Notes: generated from the sequence alone by a model not told the origin. DNA of 64,000 nt from Euglena gracilis (GCA_039621445.1 CP154955.1:60233564-60297563); one strand, 5' to 3'; positions 50,381 to 62,124 are shown, numbered from the stretch's first letter. Made by a program: numbers and translations.

Positions 50381-50574
50381 TCGACCGCAAAATTCCAGCT
50401 TCTTTCCCACTTCATTGTTCATTGAAGTCGAATTTGAAATTGATAATTGACTTGTCAATTGAAATTCGTCTGGTCCGTCGACTTCTGAGTATTCTTTGGG
50501 TATTGGCTTCTCTTTTTGGCCCACCTTCGTTTGAAACTCAGTTCCAGTATTCTGGGTTGGCGAAGGGCAATTTA

Positions 50575-50707
50575 GAATCAGCCAACTCCGGCGAAAAAAA
50601 GGCACTGAGCGGGAACTCCTAACCCAACGCCACCAAAACAATCCGAGCAACACCGCCGGCGAGCAAGGCATGGCCTCACAAGGGCAAAGTGCGGAGCCCG
50701 AGGTGTC
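50575..50707. repeat. Right inverted terminal repeat of DIRS
   Basis: Inverted copy of 45819-45950; shares ccaactccggcgaaaaaa, ctcctaacccaacgc and ggcatggcctcaca with it and with the internal complementary region. Confidence 0.85.
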
Positions 50708-52340
50708 GCAAAGGGTGGGGCTCAACGTGTTGCTCCTTCCAAAATAAGAGATAAGGACTCACCCCACCACCCACCAACAGCACAGGGGGGCCTTTGCACT
50801 TTTTTTTCGTTTCATTGCAGGTTCCATGCCGAAGGGATTGCCATGCCCTATGGAAAATAAAAGCAATAAGAAGTACCCCCCAAAAAACCCAAAGCACCAC
50901 TATTGACCCCTCAATCTTTGAATCGCCTTTCCGTAGTCCAAAATTTGCCTCAAGAAAAACCTCAAGAAAATACCTCAAGTGAAAGGCGCTGTGAATTTCC
51001 TGTGCTTTTTTTAAATTTCACAGCGATGGCGTTCCACCCCAAAACGTCCCCCCCAACTTTTCCTTGGCACTCAAACAAGTGTTCATGCAAGGAATTTTGA
51101 GTGGAACAGAATCCACACCGAACCAGCACAATGGGTAAGGGGGGGGGCAGCGAGACGGACAAATGATTGCCATGAGGGGGGGAGTGGCGGTCCTTTGGCA
51201 ATTTGGGATTCAGACCAGCATGGGGCATCCACAGCACAGACGAAGCTAGGAGGGCCACAGAGAAGGGCTGCAGGGGCGGGCATCGGCATGGCTTGCCCAA
51301 TTCTGACCCCATTATACTGTTATACATGCACGGGTGCGGGGTGCACACACTGTCGGACCGAATTTCGGACCCTTGGGAGTGCGACACTCGTTTGGGCACA
51401 ACCCGAGCGGTTCAGTGGAAGATGGCCTTTGGGGGTGCGCATTTTTGTGGACTTCACTTTTGGGCCCTCAGGGGTGTCACACTCATTTGGGCACTCCGCA
51501 ACGTTTCCAGAAGAAATTTGGGTCTGCCCCATCCAGGGATTTGCTTAAAGACTCCCAGGGGGGAGGGGTCCCGCGGGCTCGCTGGAATAAAAGTGCTGGC
51601 TGGCCTCACCCCCTGGGGTGTCCAGCCAGCTGGCAGCTGGACCCGGATACCAATCAGCGAGGAGGCGCAAAGCCCCCGTCACAGTGCGTGGTGCCCAAAT
51701 ATCCATTTTCCAAGAAAAATTGTCAGTGTTTGAGATGCCGAATCCCCATGTTCATGTACTGGCCTATACTGGGGACCCTGATACTGACTGGGGACCGGGG
51801 GGGGGGGCTTCTTTGCCGAGGCATCTGCCTTCCCCAGCAAGCTGCCACGATGTGGTCTCCCCAGCAGAACTCTTCCACGCAGCGTCTGGGTTCCCGCCAC
51901 GTTCATTTCAACGTTTCAAGGAGAACAGACCGTTCAGCTTCCGGAACGTTGCCACTGCCAAGCAATGTGTTTCTTAGAAAAACCGGGGAAACCACTCCAC
52001 ACACTAAAATGATGGTCGTTAACATCCTGCTCTGGACCCCCTGACCCCCCAATGGTCTGAATAGAAGCCCCCTGGGTCACTCGCACCGTTGGTCCAGGGG
52101 GACTTCTGTTCAGGGTACGTTGTTCCCCCTCCCCTTGTGCACTGTGTGCACAAGGGGCTTTGATTCGGACCTGGTCAAAAACAGGAGGGGGGCGCTTTCA
52201 TTTGGGGGGAGGGGACACCGTTCGGGGGGCTTCTCGTGGGGGGAGTTCATCCAAATCCAAACATCCAAAGGCGGTGCCAGCAAACGGGGGATCCAGGACA
52301 GGGAGAGAGGGGCTCCGCCGCAGGCAGGACGTGCCTGGCG
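50708..52340. other. Unassigned; no gene seen
   Basis: No conserved coding signal. Two related blocks near 51370 and 51470 ('cactcgtttgggcac' and 'cactcatttgggcac', each preceded by a g/c-rich 'ccctNNggggtg'-type phrase) suggest an old tandem duplication of about 117 bp. An inverted repeat cgctgtgaa-ttt / aaa-ttcacagcg lies at about 50988-51025. Confidence 0.3.
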
Positions 52341-52344
52341 TCAC

Positions 52345-52385
52345 ACACACAGCACACACAGCACACACACAGCACACACAGCACA

Positions 52386-52418
<33 letters not shown>

Positions 52419-52578
52419 CGCACACACAGCACACACAGCACACACACAGCACACACACAGCACACACACAAACACACACACACACACACATACACACACA
52501 CACACACACACCGCACACACACACACACACACAGCACACACAGCACACACAGCACACACACACACACACACTCACACC
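52345..52578. repeat. (CA)n microsatellite with regular GCACACACAGC interruptions
   Basis: About 230 bp of CA dinucleotides broken by 'cagcacacacagcac' units and a few T or A substitutions. Open frames across it (Thr-His or Val-Cys repeats) are artefacts of the repeat. Confidence 0.95.
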
Positions 52579-52755
52579 GGGCGCGGGTGCGGGAGGGGGC
52601 TGGGGAGCCACGGGCCTCCGCAGCTAGCACCTGGATGGGGAGGGGAGGCCGGACTTGTAGTCGTGCATTGACGCGGGAGGGCGAGAGAAGGGGGTCACTG
52701 TTGGCCTTCGGTCCCGACCTCAGGGCGAATTCACGCAGTGCAAGGGAAAAAAATA

Positions 52756-53120
52756 AACCCAAAACCGTGTGCAAAATAAGACCCCCTCCCCTGACGGCGC
52801 GAGGCACTGGGGAGGGTGGAAAATTTCCCTGAAAAATCTCCGAAAACCCTATTTCAACAAAGAATGGTGCAAATTCAAAAAATTTCGGAGTTTTGAAATG
52901 CAAAAAAAGGTAATTGTCAGCATGTGCCAATTTACACAATTAATTACGCAAAGCGCTGAAGGAAAATTTTACTGTTTTGGGGAACCTGAAAAATGATGGC
53001 TTTTTCGGGCCCAGGTTGGTCAAACAAAAATACAAAAACAAGGCCCCCCAAAGACCTCCCCCCGTGGAGGTTTCCAGCAACGGACCCAAAATAGGGCCCA
53101 GGTCTATTTTTTGATGGGGT
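52756..53120. mobile_element. TA-flanked miniature element (family B, copy 2, diverged)
   Basis: Starts AACCC and ends GGGGT between TA dinucleotides (52754-52755, 53121-53122). The interior follows copy 1 in order: 'aataagaccccc', 'gacggcgcgag', 'tttccct-aaaaa', 'atttc..agttttgaa', 'gaacctgaaaaatg', 'ggttggtcaa', 'ggaggtttccagca'. The GGCGCGAAGCGCC palindromes are eroded. Confidence 0.75.
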
Positions 53121-53122
53121 TA

Positions 53123-54640
53123 CGCACACACACACACACATCACATCCGCCTCACATACAAAATAAATTAGCCTACAGCTTTAACTTATCCCCCCATTGT
53201 CAGGCTTTTAGGCTAGTTTTGTGCATGGCCGCCGAGCATTCTTGCTGTTTGCCTTGTTTTTTGGGGGCGCTCTTGGAAGAGATTTCATGGAGGTGGCTTG
53301 CTATTGGAGAAAATATTTGAGGAACTTTCCTTTTTTTTTGTAGCCAGTAGTTGGGCTGTGGGTTCCTGTGACCCTCCTCTGTGACCCCCCCCTCCCCGTA
53401 GCCCACACTCGGCGTCTTGATGGGCTGAGGGAAAAACACTAAAATCACCAAGCAAGAGCCCTTTTTGTGACAATGGCTGTTTCTGGATTTCAGAAAAGAG
53501 CCATCTTTCTCCCATGACCCCCATGCAGGGGGGGGGGCAAAAACTGCACTGCAAAAAAACTGCAAAAAAACTGCAAAAACTGCAAAAAAAACTGCAAAAA
53601 ACTGCACTTCAACAAAAAATAACAATATACAAGCCGAAATGGTGTGCATATGCAAACTCGCAAATCAAATCACAAAATCGCACTCCCCCGAGAGCACTCG
53701 AAGGGGGAGGAAAGGACACCGAGGGCGAAGCACAAAGCCAATGTGAGGTCATGCCTTTTTGCCGGCTGTCTTTGTGTTTGATGGAGTACAAGAAGCACTT
53801 GACATAACCTTGCAGGGACGCCGCCACCATGACGGCGCCAATGAGGCGCTCAATACTCACCGCGCACTTCGTGGTACTCCAATTCGGCTCGCACTTGTGG
53901 GCTTTGTTGACGAAACTCACCACCACGTCCACGCTCCCAATAAGGCTACTTCGACCTCCGGCGATAAGAACAGCTCATTCCACATCAGTTAGACTTCCGT
54001 CTCATCTCCGCTTGTTAGAAATAAAGTGAACAAATGAAAACTTATGGATATTGAACTCTGGCTTCTTCTGGTAGACGGGGCGCTCCTGTGTTGAAAACGC
54101 AACAGCAACTTTTTTGGAGGACAGAGCGGCAACTGATAAAACAGGGGCAGCAGCTGGTGGAACAGGGGCAGCAACTACCCCTCCTCCCCCCGGGGGTTCA
54201 CGACTTATAAAAAAAACCCTGCTGGAGATGGAGCAATTTTGGTTGAGTAATTTTGGTCTTGTCACCGAAACAATCTGTTTTTTTTTGGAATGGTAGCTAC
54301 ACCAATCTCTGTTGTATTAAGAGGCAGTTGGCAGGACAGTTGGGGGCAGACAATTGGTGGGATAATTGTAGACAACACAACTCATGAACAGATGATGTTT
54401 TTTTCTTGAGGAACACCCTTCAAACACATAATCCAGCAGCAAAAAAAACAGACACCTCGGGTTTCCTCAAACTGAAATATAAAAAAAACTGCAAAAAAAC
54501 TGCACGTGTGCAGTTTTTTTCAGAAAAAAAAGGTGAAAAAAATTGCAAAAAACCCAAAAAGTGGAAACTGCAAAAAAACTGCAAATACTGCACGGTGCAT
54601 ATTTCGCCCCCCCCCCCTTGCCCCCATGACCCCTGTGTGA
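53123..54640. other. Mostly unassigned; ctgcaaaaaa repeats and a DIRS end fragment
   Basis: Short CA tract at 53124-53143. Runs of 'ctgcaaaaaa' at 53535-53610 and 54488-54592. 53690-53750 matches the DIRS internal complementary region (gggaggaaaggacaccgagggcgaagcacaaag), a stray fragment. A minus-strand frame at 53609-53932 (VDVVVSFVNKAHKCEPNWSTTKCAVSIERLIGAVM…) has protein-like composition, but I recognise no family and cannot call it a gene. Confidence 0.35.
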
Positions 54641-54644
54641 TGTA

Positions 54645-54795
54645 AAATATTTAGATTTTTGATTGAAAATTTTGAATTAATACCACACGCTGCAAATCAT
54701 TGAAGGATAACTTTTTGTGTTGGGAAACCCAGAAATGACGGGTTTTTTCGGGTCCCAATCAGTCAAAAAATCCAAAAAAAAATAGCACGTCCAGC
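54645..54795. repeat. Fragment of the family B miniature element
   Basis: Similar in order to the right half of 20755-21244: 'gggaaacccagaaatgacgggttttttcgggtccc', 'agtcaaaaaatccaaaaa-aata'. Ends not preserved. Confidence 0.5.
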
Positions 54796-54954
54796 CCAGC
54801 AGTGTGTTGGTCCCGTCTGGGGCATGGATAGGGGCACGGCGGTGGGAGGCACAGCAGACAGAACCGGCAGACGATAGGGGGACCCCATAGCGCCCGAAGG
54901 GCAGCCTTCTGAAAGTGGCGTAGGCCTGGACAACGGTTAGATGCTGGGTGCTTA

Positions 54955-55312
54955 CCCCCCCCTCCTATGTCCAATGACCGGTAACCTCTGTCCTCTGACT
55001 GGGGGGGGGTCATTGGACATGGGGTCAAAAGAAAGTTGGTGGGTACCCGGGTCCCTACCCACCCAAAAATGCCCAAATTTTCCATTCTGGCGCTTTGCGC
55101 CGAAAATTTTGGGCAATTTTGACAAATTTTTGTCCAAAAAGTGTCAAAAATGGAAGTTTGGCCAAACTTTTGGCCAATTTTTGGGCAAAATTTTTGGTCC
55201 CGGCGCTTCACGCCGGGACCAAAAAATTTGGTCAAACCTCCGAAAAGGTGTCCTCTGACCGGGGGGGGGGTGGTCATTGGACATAGGGGGGTCGTTGGAC
55301 ATAGGGGGGGGG
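54955..55312. mobile_element. TA-flanked miniature element (family A, copy 1)
   Basis: Poly-C start and poly-G end between TA dinucleotides (54953-54954, 55313-55314). Subterminal 'tatgtccaa(t/c)gacc' and its complement occur on both sides, with 'cctctgacygggggg' repeated. Two hairpins built on GGCGCTTTGCGCC and GGCGCTTCACGCC (about 55090 and 55200) bracket a 'tttttggccaaa'-rich centre. No coding capacity. Confidence 0.8.
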
Positions 55313-55314
55313 TA

Positions 55315-57207
55315 CATCAAGAAAGAGGGGATGGGGGAATTTGAGGCGCCATCCCAAACAATGTCAACCCCTGAACACCATATGTCACGCCATCTCCCAT
55401 CATGCATTCCAATTCCAATTCCATTCTACATTGCAAACATGAGATTCTCCAAATTTCCTGTCGAAGGTTTTCATTGGGTGATTCTTAGACTCAAACTGCC
55501 CAGGTTGTCTAGAAATGAATTGACAAAACATGAGGTTCACATTTGCAAATGATGATGTTCGATATCAACTGTGGCCTTGTGTGGCCAAACTGTGCAGACG
55601 CCCCCTGAAGACCACTGAGGTTCGGCCACGAGTTTCCACGGCGGGGGAATAACCCCCCCCCCCCGGAACAAAACCCAAAGGGATGCAGGCGTACAGTATG
55701 CTGTGCACACTGTGCATCTTTTCGGAGAGGGTCAACCAAGCGAACGAATTAAAAATATTTTTGTTTCTGTGGCGCGATTATTGGGTTCTTCGCTTTAGGC
55801 ATTGAAAGATGCACCCAACATAAACATAAAAAACAATCCACCCCCCAAAATGGAATGGCACCATAAAACTGCCGAATCAAGACGATTATGGGTCATTGGG
55901 AAAAAAGGTAATATGAAGATATTTACACATGTCATTTCAGAAAAAGCGTTGCCCGTGTGTCGGCATCCCCTAGGCAGGGTATCAAATGGGGGGGGGGGAA
56001 GGGCGCCTGGACCCCCTTCCCCGGAAGGGGAGCCTCGGTGCAAAATGCCAGAAAATTCTTCAGGGGCTTCCAAAAAGTGCCCAAAATTTTGAGGTGATTT
56101 TTTTCCCACCAGATTCACAAAAACAGATGTTAAAAACATCAGTTTTCTGCTGCTGGGGGAGGGAAAAGTCCGTTTCTAGGGGTCCCCGGACCCCGCCCCG
56201 CCCAGAAGGGAGGGGGATGGTCCGGACCCCCCTCCCCCTGTGCAAAACCAACACTCACTTAATACCCACCCCTAGGTGACAACTTCCCAGGGAAGACCTC
56301 CCAATGTACTTTCACACAGGAAAAATCAGCCAGCACAGGCAAGCACCTTCAGACACTTGGTAATTTGGTGGTGTTGCCAGGATTCATTGGGAGTTGTTGG
56401 AATTTGTTTTGAATACTGGAGGTGGGGTCCCGGCCACATGATTTTTGATCCTGGGCAAGTGACATATGCTAAACACAATGTGGTTGACCTGTGACAGAAT
56501 CCTTGGGACTCATTTCAGGCAGGTTTCAAGCAGCAAAATGTTCCTCCTTTCATTGGTAGTCTTGGATGTATCCTGGTCTTTCAATAACAATAATTGCCGC
56601 CATCTGCAACCTCACAACTGTGGCTGGCGTTGTCAACACATTAATCTCTGACGCACAGATATAAAATTGGGAAATACTACGTTGACATTGGAAATGGTTG
56701 GTTGTTGTGAAAATGGGCCACATGTACCTTCTGTGATGCACTTCCCCGTGGGGGATGTGCTGGTCCGGCCTCAAAAAAAATGCGCAAAAATGCACAAAAA
56801 ATGCACATTTCTGGAGAAAATGCACAAAAATGTGCAAAAGCTGAGAGAAAAAATGCAAAACCCATGCAAATGCAAAAATTACCAAAAAAGCATGCAAAAA
56901 AAATGGCACCAAAGGAATCATCGGGAATCATGGCGAAAGCGTCAGTTTTCAAAAAAATACAAAATTTTCAGTTTCAAAATTTCAAAAAAAATTGCAACTC
57001 AAAAAATGGTCAAAAATGTGGGGAAAAAATTGGGGGAAATCATGCAAAAAATGTGCCAAAAGGCAAAAAAAAAACCGTTGAAGAGTGCAAAAAATGCGCA
57101 TTTTTAAAAGTTTTGAACAAAATGCGCAGAAATGCGAAAATAATGCGAAACGCATTTCCCCCCGACTGCCATCCAGATAACCATTGTCAAGCTTCTTTTG
57201 GTCTCTA
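55315..57207. other. Unassigned, with tgcaaaaa-type low-complexity repeats
   Basis: No gene supported. 55980-56240 is rich in short C/G hairpins (ccttccccggaaggg, gggtccccggaccc). 56770-57150 consists largely of 'aaaaatgcac/aaaatgcgca' words. Nothing else recognised. Confidence 0.35.
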
Positions 57208-57617
57208 CCCTCCCCCCCCATGTCCAACGACCAGTAACCTCTGTCCTCCGACCGGGGGTGGTCGTTGGACATAGGGTAGTGACCCAAAAGGTGTCCTCTG
57301 ACCGGGGGGGGGGTGGTCGTTGGACAAGGGGTCAAAAAAAATGTTGGCGGGTAATCGGGACCCCACCCCCCAAATAAGGTCAAATTTTCCCTTCCAGCGC
57401 TTTGCGCCGAAAATTTTGGGCAATTTTGACAAATTTTTGTCCAAAAAGTGCCAAAAATGGCATTTGGCCAATTTTTGACCGATTTGGGGCATAAAAATTT
57501 TCGGCCCGGCGCTTTGCGCCGGGACCAAAGTTTTTGCCAACCCTCCAAAAAGGTGTCCTCTGACCGGGGGGGGGGGTCGTTGGACATAGGGGGGTCGTTG
57601 GACATAGGGGGGGGGGG
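57208..57617. mobile_element. TA-flanked miniature element (family A, copy 2)
   Basis: Same layout as 54955-55312, slightly longer, between TA at 57206-57207 and 57618-57619. Ends contain 'atgtccaacgacc' and complement; hairpins AGCGCTTTGCGCC (about 57396) and GGCGCTTTGCGCC (about 57508). The two copies share long stretches, including 'aattttgacaaatttttgtcc'. Confidence 0.85.
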
Positions 57618-57619
57618 TA

Positions 57620-58936
57620 ATTTAATCAAATGAAGTCTGCTGGCAATATAGGACCACCGACAACAAGCTGCTTTGAACCCAACAGCAAAGGAGACTGCTA
57701 AGCGAGCCCAAACTTCCAAAACTTCAGAACAATCTGTGAAGACAAAAAAAGGCAAATACCAAGAGAAGCAAAGAAACACAGGAGGGCCACCAACGTCCAA
57801 TCAAACATTCCTTTTGGACAACCCCGCCTTTCCTTTTATCCTTGCAAATTTTTTTCGGGTGCTGTTGGAAATTGTTGGGATTTGTCAGGATTTGTCAGAA
57901 TTTGTCAGGATTTATCGGGATTAGTCGCTGGAGGTGTTTGAGCACAAGACTGAAAATGAAAAATTCCCATGTGGGTAATAATCCAAATGGTGTGCTTTCC
58001 GATTTGACCCCCCCCAGTATGAAATTCTTAAACGAACACCACGTCGAAAGCCACTTTTCTGCGATCCTCCCGCAGTTCCAGAGACAGCGGAGGCCCTTCG
58101 GAGTCGTTGAAGGGGAAATCGGCCGCGGCGCTGGTGGGGCTAGGGTCGGAGAAAGGGGACATGGAAAGGGCAATGGCACTACAGTCACATGAGAGTGAGT
58201 CACAGCAGTACGGAGAGAGAGTGTATGTATCAGTGGGCCAGTGGGTGGGTGGGTTGCGAGGTCAACTTGCGACGAGAGGGATGGGAATACAGCGCAGAGG
58301 AAAAGCACAGGCTCAGATGGTGGGGAGGGGGGGCAGGATTGGAGCGCGCTCTTCCTGAAACAAAATACCACAAGGGACGAAACCGTGGGGAATGAGTGTG
58401 AGTGAATGAAGTGCAGAATTTTCGGCGCCTTTGGAGCCGAAAAGATTATCCCCCCCTGGGGGGGCTCGGCCAGACCCACCCACCCACCCTACCCCCCCCC
58501 CAGAGGTCCAAGACTCAAAAAAAAACAACCCTGTGCACAACGTGCTGGTAAGATGACGAAATATTCATCAATATTCTCAGCCGTGTGAGGACAGGCGGGA
58601 CTGAGGGGGTGATCCGGACTTGGGGGGGGGGGCACCAAAACAGTAGCACAGCCAGAACGCATTTCGGCCCTCAAAGAAATACAAAACGAGCCTGCCTGGG
58701 GCAGGCAATGAATCATTCCTATCCAGTCTTCCAGATTTTTGCAATTCCCAATTAACATGTGGGTGCATATAACAGGGGGGATCCTCCTTGAGAAGAGGTG
58801 CGCTTCTATTTGGTGCTTACTTTTTGTGCATTTCCCTTAGAAGAACCATCAAAACTGGGGGTCTGCTTGTAGTGGACAACTGCAATGGGCGATGGGAGGT
58901 GTGCTTTTAATTGGTGCGCTACTGTTGGGGGGCACA
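57620..58936. other. Unassigned; no gene supported
   Basis: Low-complexity C/G runs near 58450-58500 with 'ggcgcctttggagccg'. A GC-rich part at 58040-58190 has open frames in several phases but no conserved motif. I see no terminal repeats. Confidence 0.3.
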
Positions 58937-59040
58937 GCACGAAGCGCCTGGACAACCAAAAAAGCGGACGGGCAAGATATCAATGTGCCCCTTGTTGATA
59001 TCTGCCCGTTCGCTTTTTTGGCTGTCCAGGCGCTTCGTGC
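58937..59040. ncRNA. Long imperfect hairpin, pre-miRNA-like foldback
   Basis: 58937-58983 and 58995-59040 are inverted copies (gcacgaagcgcctggaca…gatatcaa) with only two mismatches and one bulged base over about 46 bp, separated by an 11-base loop. A transcript would form one long stem of the size of a plant/algal miRNA or hairpin-siRNA precursor. It could equally be a small foldback transposon or a recent inverted duplication. No promoter or processing signal can be read from sequence. Confidence 0.45.
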
Positions 59041-60373
59041 ACAGCCTTTGTCCGGCCAAAAACGTCAGGCGCCAACTGCCATGCTGCGGCTCACCTGCCC
59101 CATCGCATAGCACAGCACAACGGAGGGGTTGCTAAAGAGCCTGGGGTCGGGGTCGAGGGGGAGGCGGACAATTTCCCTCGTCTCACACAGCAAATGGAGC
59201 CAATGCACGGAGCAGGCTGTTGTGACTGGGGTGATGTGAATCATCCTGGAATCACGGAATTCACGGAATCATCCTGGAGGTTTTAAAGAAGAGTGTGTTG
59301 CGGGTTTTGGTCGTTGGTTTGGGTTTCAGGTTTGAGGGGTTTGGGCGGGGGGGTGCCCCCCGTTGATGTGGGTGGGCAGGTGCTTTGAAAGCAAGTGGGT
59401 GGGAAGTTTTCGTTCCTGGGCAAAAGTTTCCACCCACCTTGCCATGCAGAGTTCAAATGAGTTTATGGCAGTGACACAAAAGAGATGCAATTGTCATTCA
59501 TTCGCACTGTCTGAGAAAAATATATATATTTCCAAAAAGGTCCATCCGCAAAGGCGGCAAAATGTACGTGTTGACTTGCCTTTGTCAAGATATATCAGGA
59601 TTTCCCTCCAGTTTTTACGGCGTCTTTCGGCAGAGTGCACTCCATGGATGGAGTGCCCGTTAGCCCAATAAAAAAGATTCAGGTCTGAATTAGCTGAAGT
59701 TGAAGATGTGTCTTTCTCCAGTCCCCTTTTGTTGGTTCTGAGATGCTGGGGGAAGGAATGTTTGGGGTCTCGGGGGATGGGATCCTTGGGGGGTGCCAGC
59801 ATCTTGTGTAAAACACCTCCCGGGGGGGGTGGGCAGCACAGCGATATGCCATGTCCTGGCAGCACTTTCCTGGCAGTCAACCCAAGCAGAAAAAGAGCCC
59901 AAACTTTCCAGCCCCTCAGCTGGACCTGCCCCACCCTGGGGGGGCCGTTAAAAGCTCTGGCCAGGATAGGGTCCTGCCAAGGTCCTGGTGCCACCATCTG
60001 TAGAGAGTTTCCCCATCTACACCATCTTCAAGATGCAGAAAGGTTGTTTTTTTGCAAATTTCTGCACATAGTCCTGGAAAAGACCACAAATGTCGCAAAA
60101 TTTTGTCAAGCTGCTTGGGCTTCTTTTTGACTCGGAGGACCCGGGGTGGGGAGGGTTGGGTGGCTGGGCCTGGGGCTACCAACCCGGGGGGGTTCCTGGT
60201 CCGGGGGGGGGGGGGGCAGGGTATGGGTCTCAGTTCAAAGCACCGAAAACTTTGGCATGGCTAAAAGGACCCCGTGCCCGGCCCGCCGCCGAATACAGAA
60301 CAGCTTTGCCCCCTCCCAAACAGACCAAGTTTTGGGTGGTCGGGGACACCCACGTCACATGCGGTTGCCACAG
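59041..60373. other. Unassigned; no gene seen
   Basis: No coding signal that I can support. A small direct repeat 'atcctgga' / 'acggaatcatcctggagg' lies near 59243-59280. Confidence 0.3.
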
Positions 60374-60613
60374 CGGCCGTGGCGGCGGGTGGTGTGGCTG
60401 CCCATCGTCGGCGTGTTCCTCATCCTTGGGGTCATCGCCCTCGTGTGGTGGCTGAAGCAGCGGCGGGCGCGGCGGGAGGCGCTGCGCGTGATGGAGAAGG
60501 CGGACTCCCCCCAGTGGGCGCCGGACCCCGGCCTCGGCTACCGCCGAGAGCAGCGGAGCGACGGATGGGCAGCCGTTCCTGTTCGGGCATCATCCCCCGC
60601 AATGTGTTCGAAG
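60374..60613 (+). CDS. Candidate host exon: single-pass membrane protein
   Basis: A GC-rich 240-bp block bounded by a plausible acceptor (…TTGCCACAG before 60374) and donor (AAG|GTGGGT at 60613/60614) is open in phase 0. It reads RPWRRVVWLPIVGVFLILGVIALVWWLKQRRARREALRVMEKADSPQWAPD. A 22-residue hydrophobic helix followed by KQRRARR is the normal form of a membrane anchor with a positive cytosolic flank. Composition differs from the surrounding AT/poly-C sequence. No neighbouring exon could be identified, so this may be a fragment. Protein family unknown. Confidence 0.4.
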
Positions 60614-61310
60614 GTGGGTGATTGTGTGGACACGGGGGTGGGAGACCTTCTGTTAGCGCAATTGGGGAGGGCCATATGGTGGCTGATCCATCCAGAAATG
60701 GGCGAAGAAAGAACAAGGGAGAACATGAGAGAACAAGGACCAACCCGCTGAGCACAAAACACCACTAAACAGTCCCACAAACTCGTCCACAAAAAAAGCC
60801 CCCCCCCCACAAAGACAAACCTCGAGTTTTCTGACAAATGTCCAAATAATACCCCGGCAGATTCAATAAAAAAAAAGCTTTCCAAATTTCCAAATAATTC
60901 AAAATACTCAGGAAACAAAGCCTGTCACCAGGGGAAATCGATTTTAGGAAAAATTGAAAACTGTCCACCACAAAAAATGCAAAAAATAAGCTATTCGACT
61001 TCTCGACCTTACACCCCATTTGAGCTACATAATGGCCCATCAATGCATCACGTCACAAGACACCAAAGGTTATTTTTGTTTAAAAAAAGTTAGACAATAA
61101 TAGAAATAATAAATATACCATACTTGCAACGTTGTCCTGGAGGTCACTTATTGCGGATTTTTACTCTCTGTTTGTGGGTGGGAAAAAACTGACAAATGGG
61201 CAAAAAAAAAGCCTTGCAAAATGCTGTTATCTCATGGTTTTCAAGTGTACAAATCTCAAGGTTATCTCAAGGCTATCAGTGTGCAAATATGTATCTGTAT
61301 GTATGGTGCA
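60614..61310. other. Unassigned; no gene seen
   Basis: AT-rich from 60830 on; no motif or repeat recognised. Confidence 0.3.
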
Positions 61311-61311
61311 C

Positions 61312-61315
61312 GTGC

Positions 61316-61350
<35 letters not shown>
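61312..61350. repeat. (GT)n microsatellite
   Basis: About 38 bp of GT dinucleotides with two GC interruptions at the left end. Confidence 0.95.
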
Positions 61351-61352
<2 letters not shown>

Positions 61353-62120
61353 GGTGACGTGTCAGTTTGGTTGTGCTTGGCCTCTGTCCATGGTGCTGTT
61401 TTTTGCTTGCGTCCTTGCAGATTGGCATCAGGGATTTTTTTTAAAGACCTGGGGGGGAAGGGCCCCCACCAACCCAGGGGGGGACCCATTTTTGGGGGGT
61501 CAATTTCGTGTCAAAAATTTCAAAGAAAAAAAGGCCTGAAAATGGCCGAAACACTGCCTCTGGTTGGGAATCCACAAGGCCCTTGGGGGTACCCAGGGAT
61601 AGATGGGAAGCCTTGGGGGGTCACCCCTCCCGACATGGGGGGGGGTCAGACCAGGTTTTGTGCAGTGCTGAGCCGGGCTGCGGCTTGATGGTGCCATGCC
61701 GCAGCCCGGTCCGGCGGCCCGGCCCAAACGGGCAACTGGCCCTCGCAGTCCATGCAGGGCGATTGAGGTCCCAGGGGCTTTATTCTAGGTCCACAGTGAT
61801 TTTCTTTGCTTCCTCAGCATTTTGGATTTTTTTTGATATTTTCGATTTTTTGAACCCGAAATGGCCCAAAAAACAGCTAAGTCAAAACAGGCCGAAACTG
61901 CAAAAAATGGCCAAAATTGACCGAAAAATGGCCGTAACTCTGGCTAGGCGTGGAGCAATGAGCAATTTTGGAAACCGATTTTTTGGCCCCGAAATGCCGA
62001 AAACAGCAGTGTTGGAAGCCTACCACGCTGTTTTGGGTTGTAAATTGGTCATAACTCAGGCTAGCCATGGTGTTACGAAATATGCCCGGATAGTGCGTTC
62101 CAAGGGCTTCAATTTAGGAG
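61351..62120. other. Unassigned; no gene seen
   Basis: Poly-G/C hairpin-like block at 61440-61500 (acctggggggg…ccccccaggt type) and low-complexity 'aaaatggcc' words at 61880-61940. No coding region supported. Confidence 0.3.
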
Positions 62121-62124
62121 GTCT

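Larger units (their letters stand above)
45819..50707 (+). mobile_element. DIRS-type retrotransposon, near complete
   Basis: Inverted terminal repeats of about 130 bp (45819-45950 and 50575-50707, both ending …GGAGCCCGAGGTGTC when read toward the outside right end). An internal region near the right end (49981-50380) repeats both the end sequences and its own complement. Between them lie a Gag-like ORF, RT, RNase H, a Dam-like methyltransferase domain and a tyrosine recombinase. This is the defining order of DIRS elements, which integrate by a recombinase and leave no target duplication. Two frameshifts (G9 run at 48296-48304, and 48990-49030) are the main visible defects. Confidence 0.9.

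Noticed and set aside
52345-52578. Open frames encoding Thr-His or Cys-Val repeats
   Set aside because: They are translations of a CA microsatellite in every phase and show no other protein feature.
53821-53838. Perfect-looking Kozak context gccgccaccatgacgg
   Set aside because: The following frame is short and unmatched, the organism is not a vertebrate, and one such match in 64 kb is not evidence of a gene.
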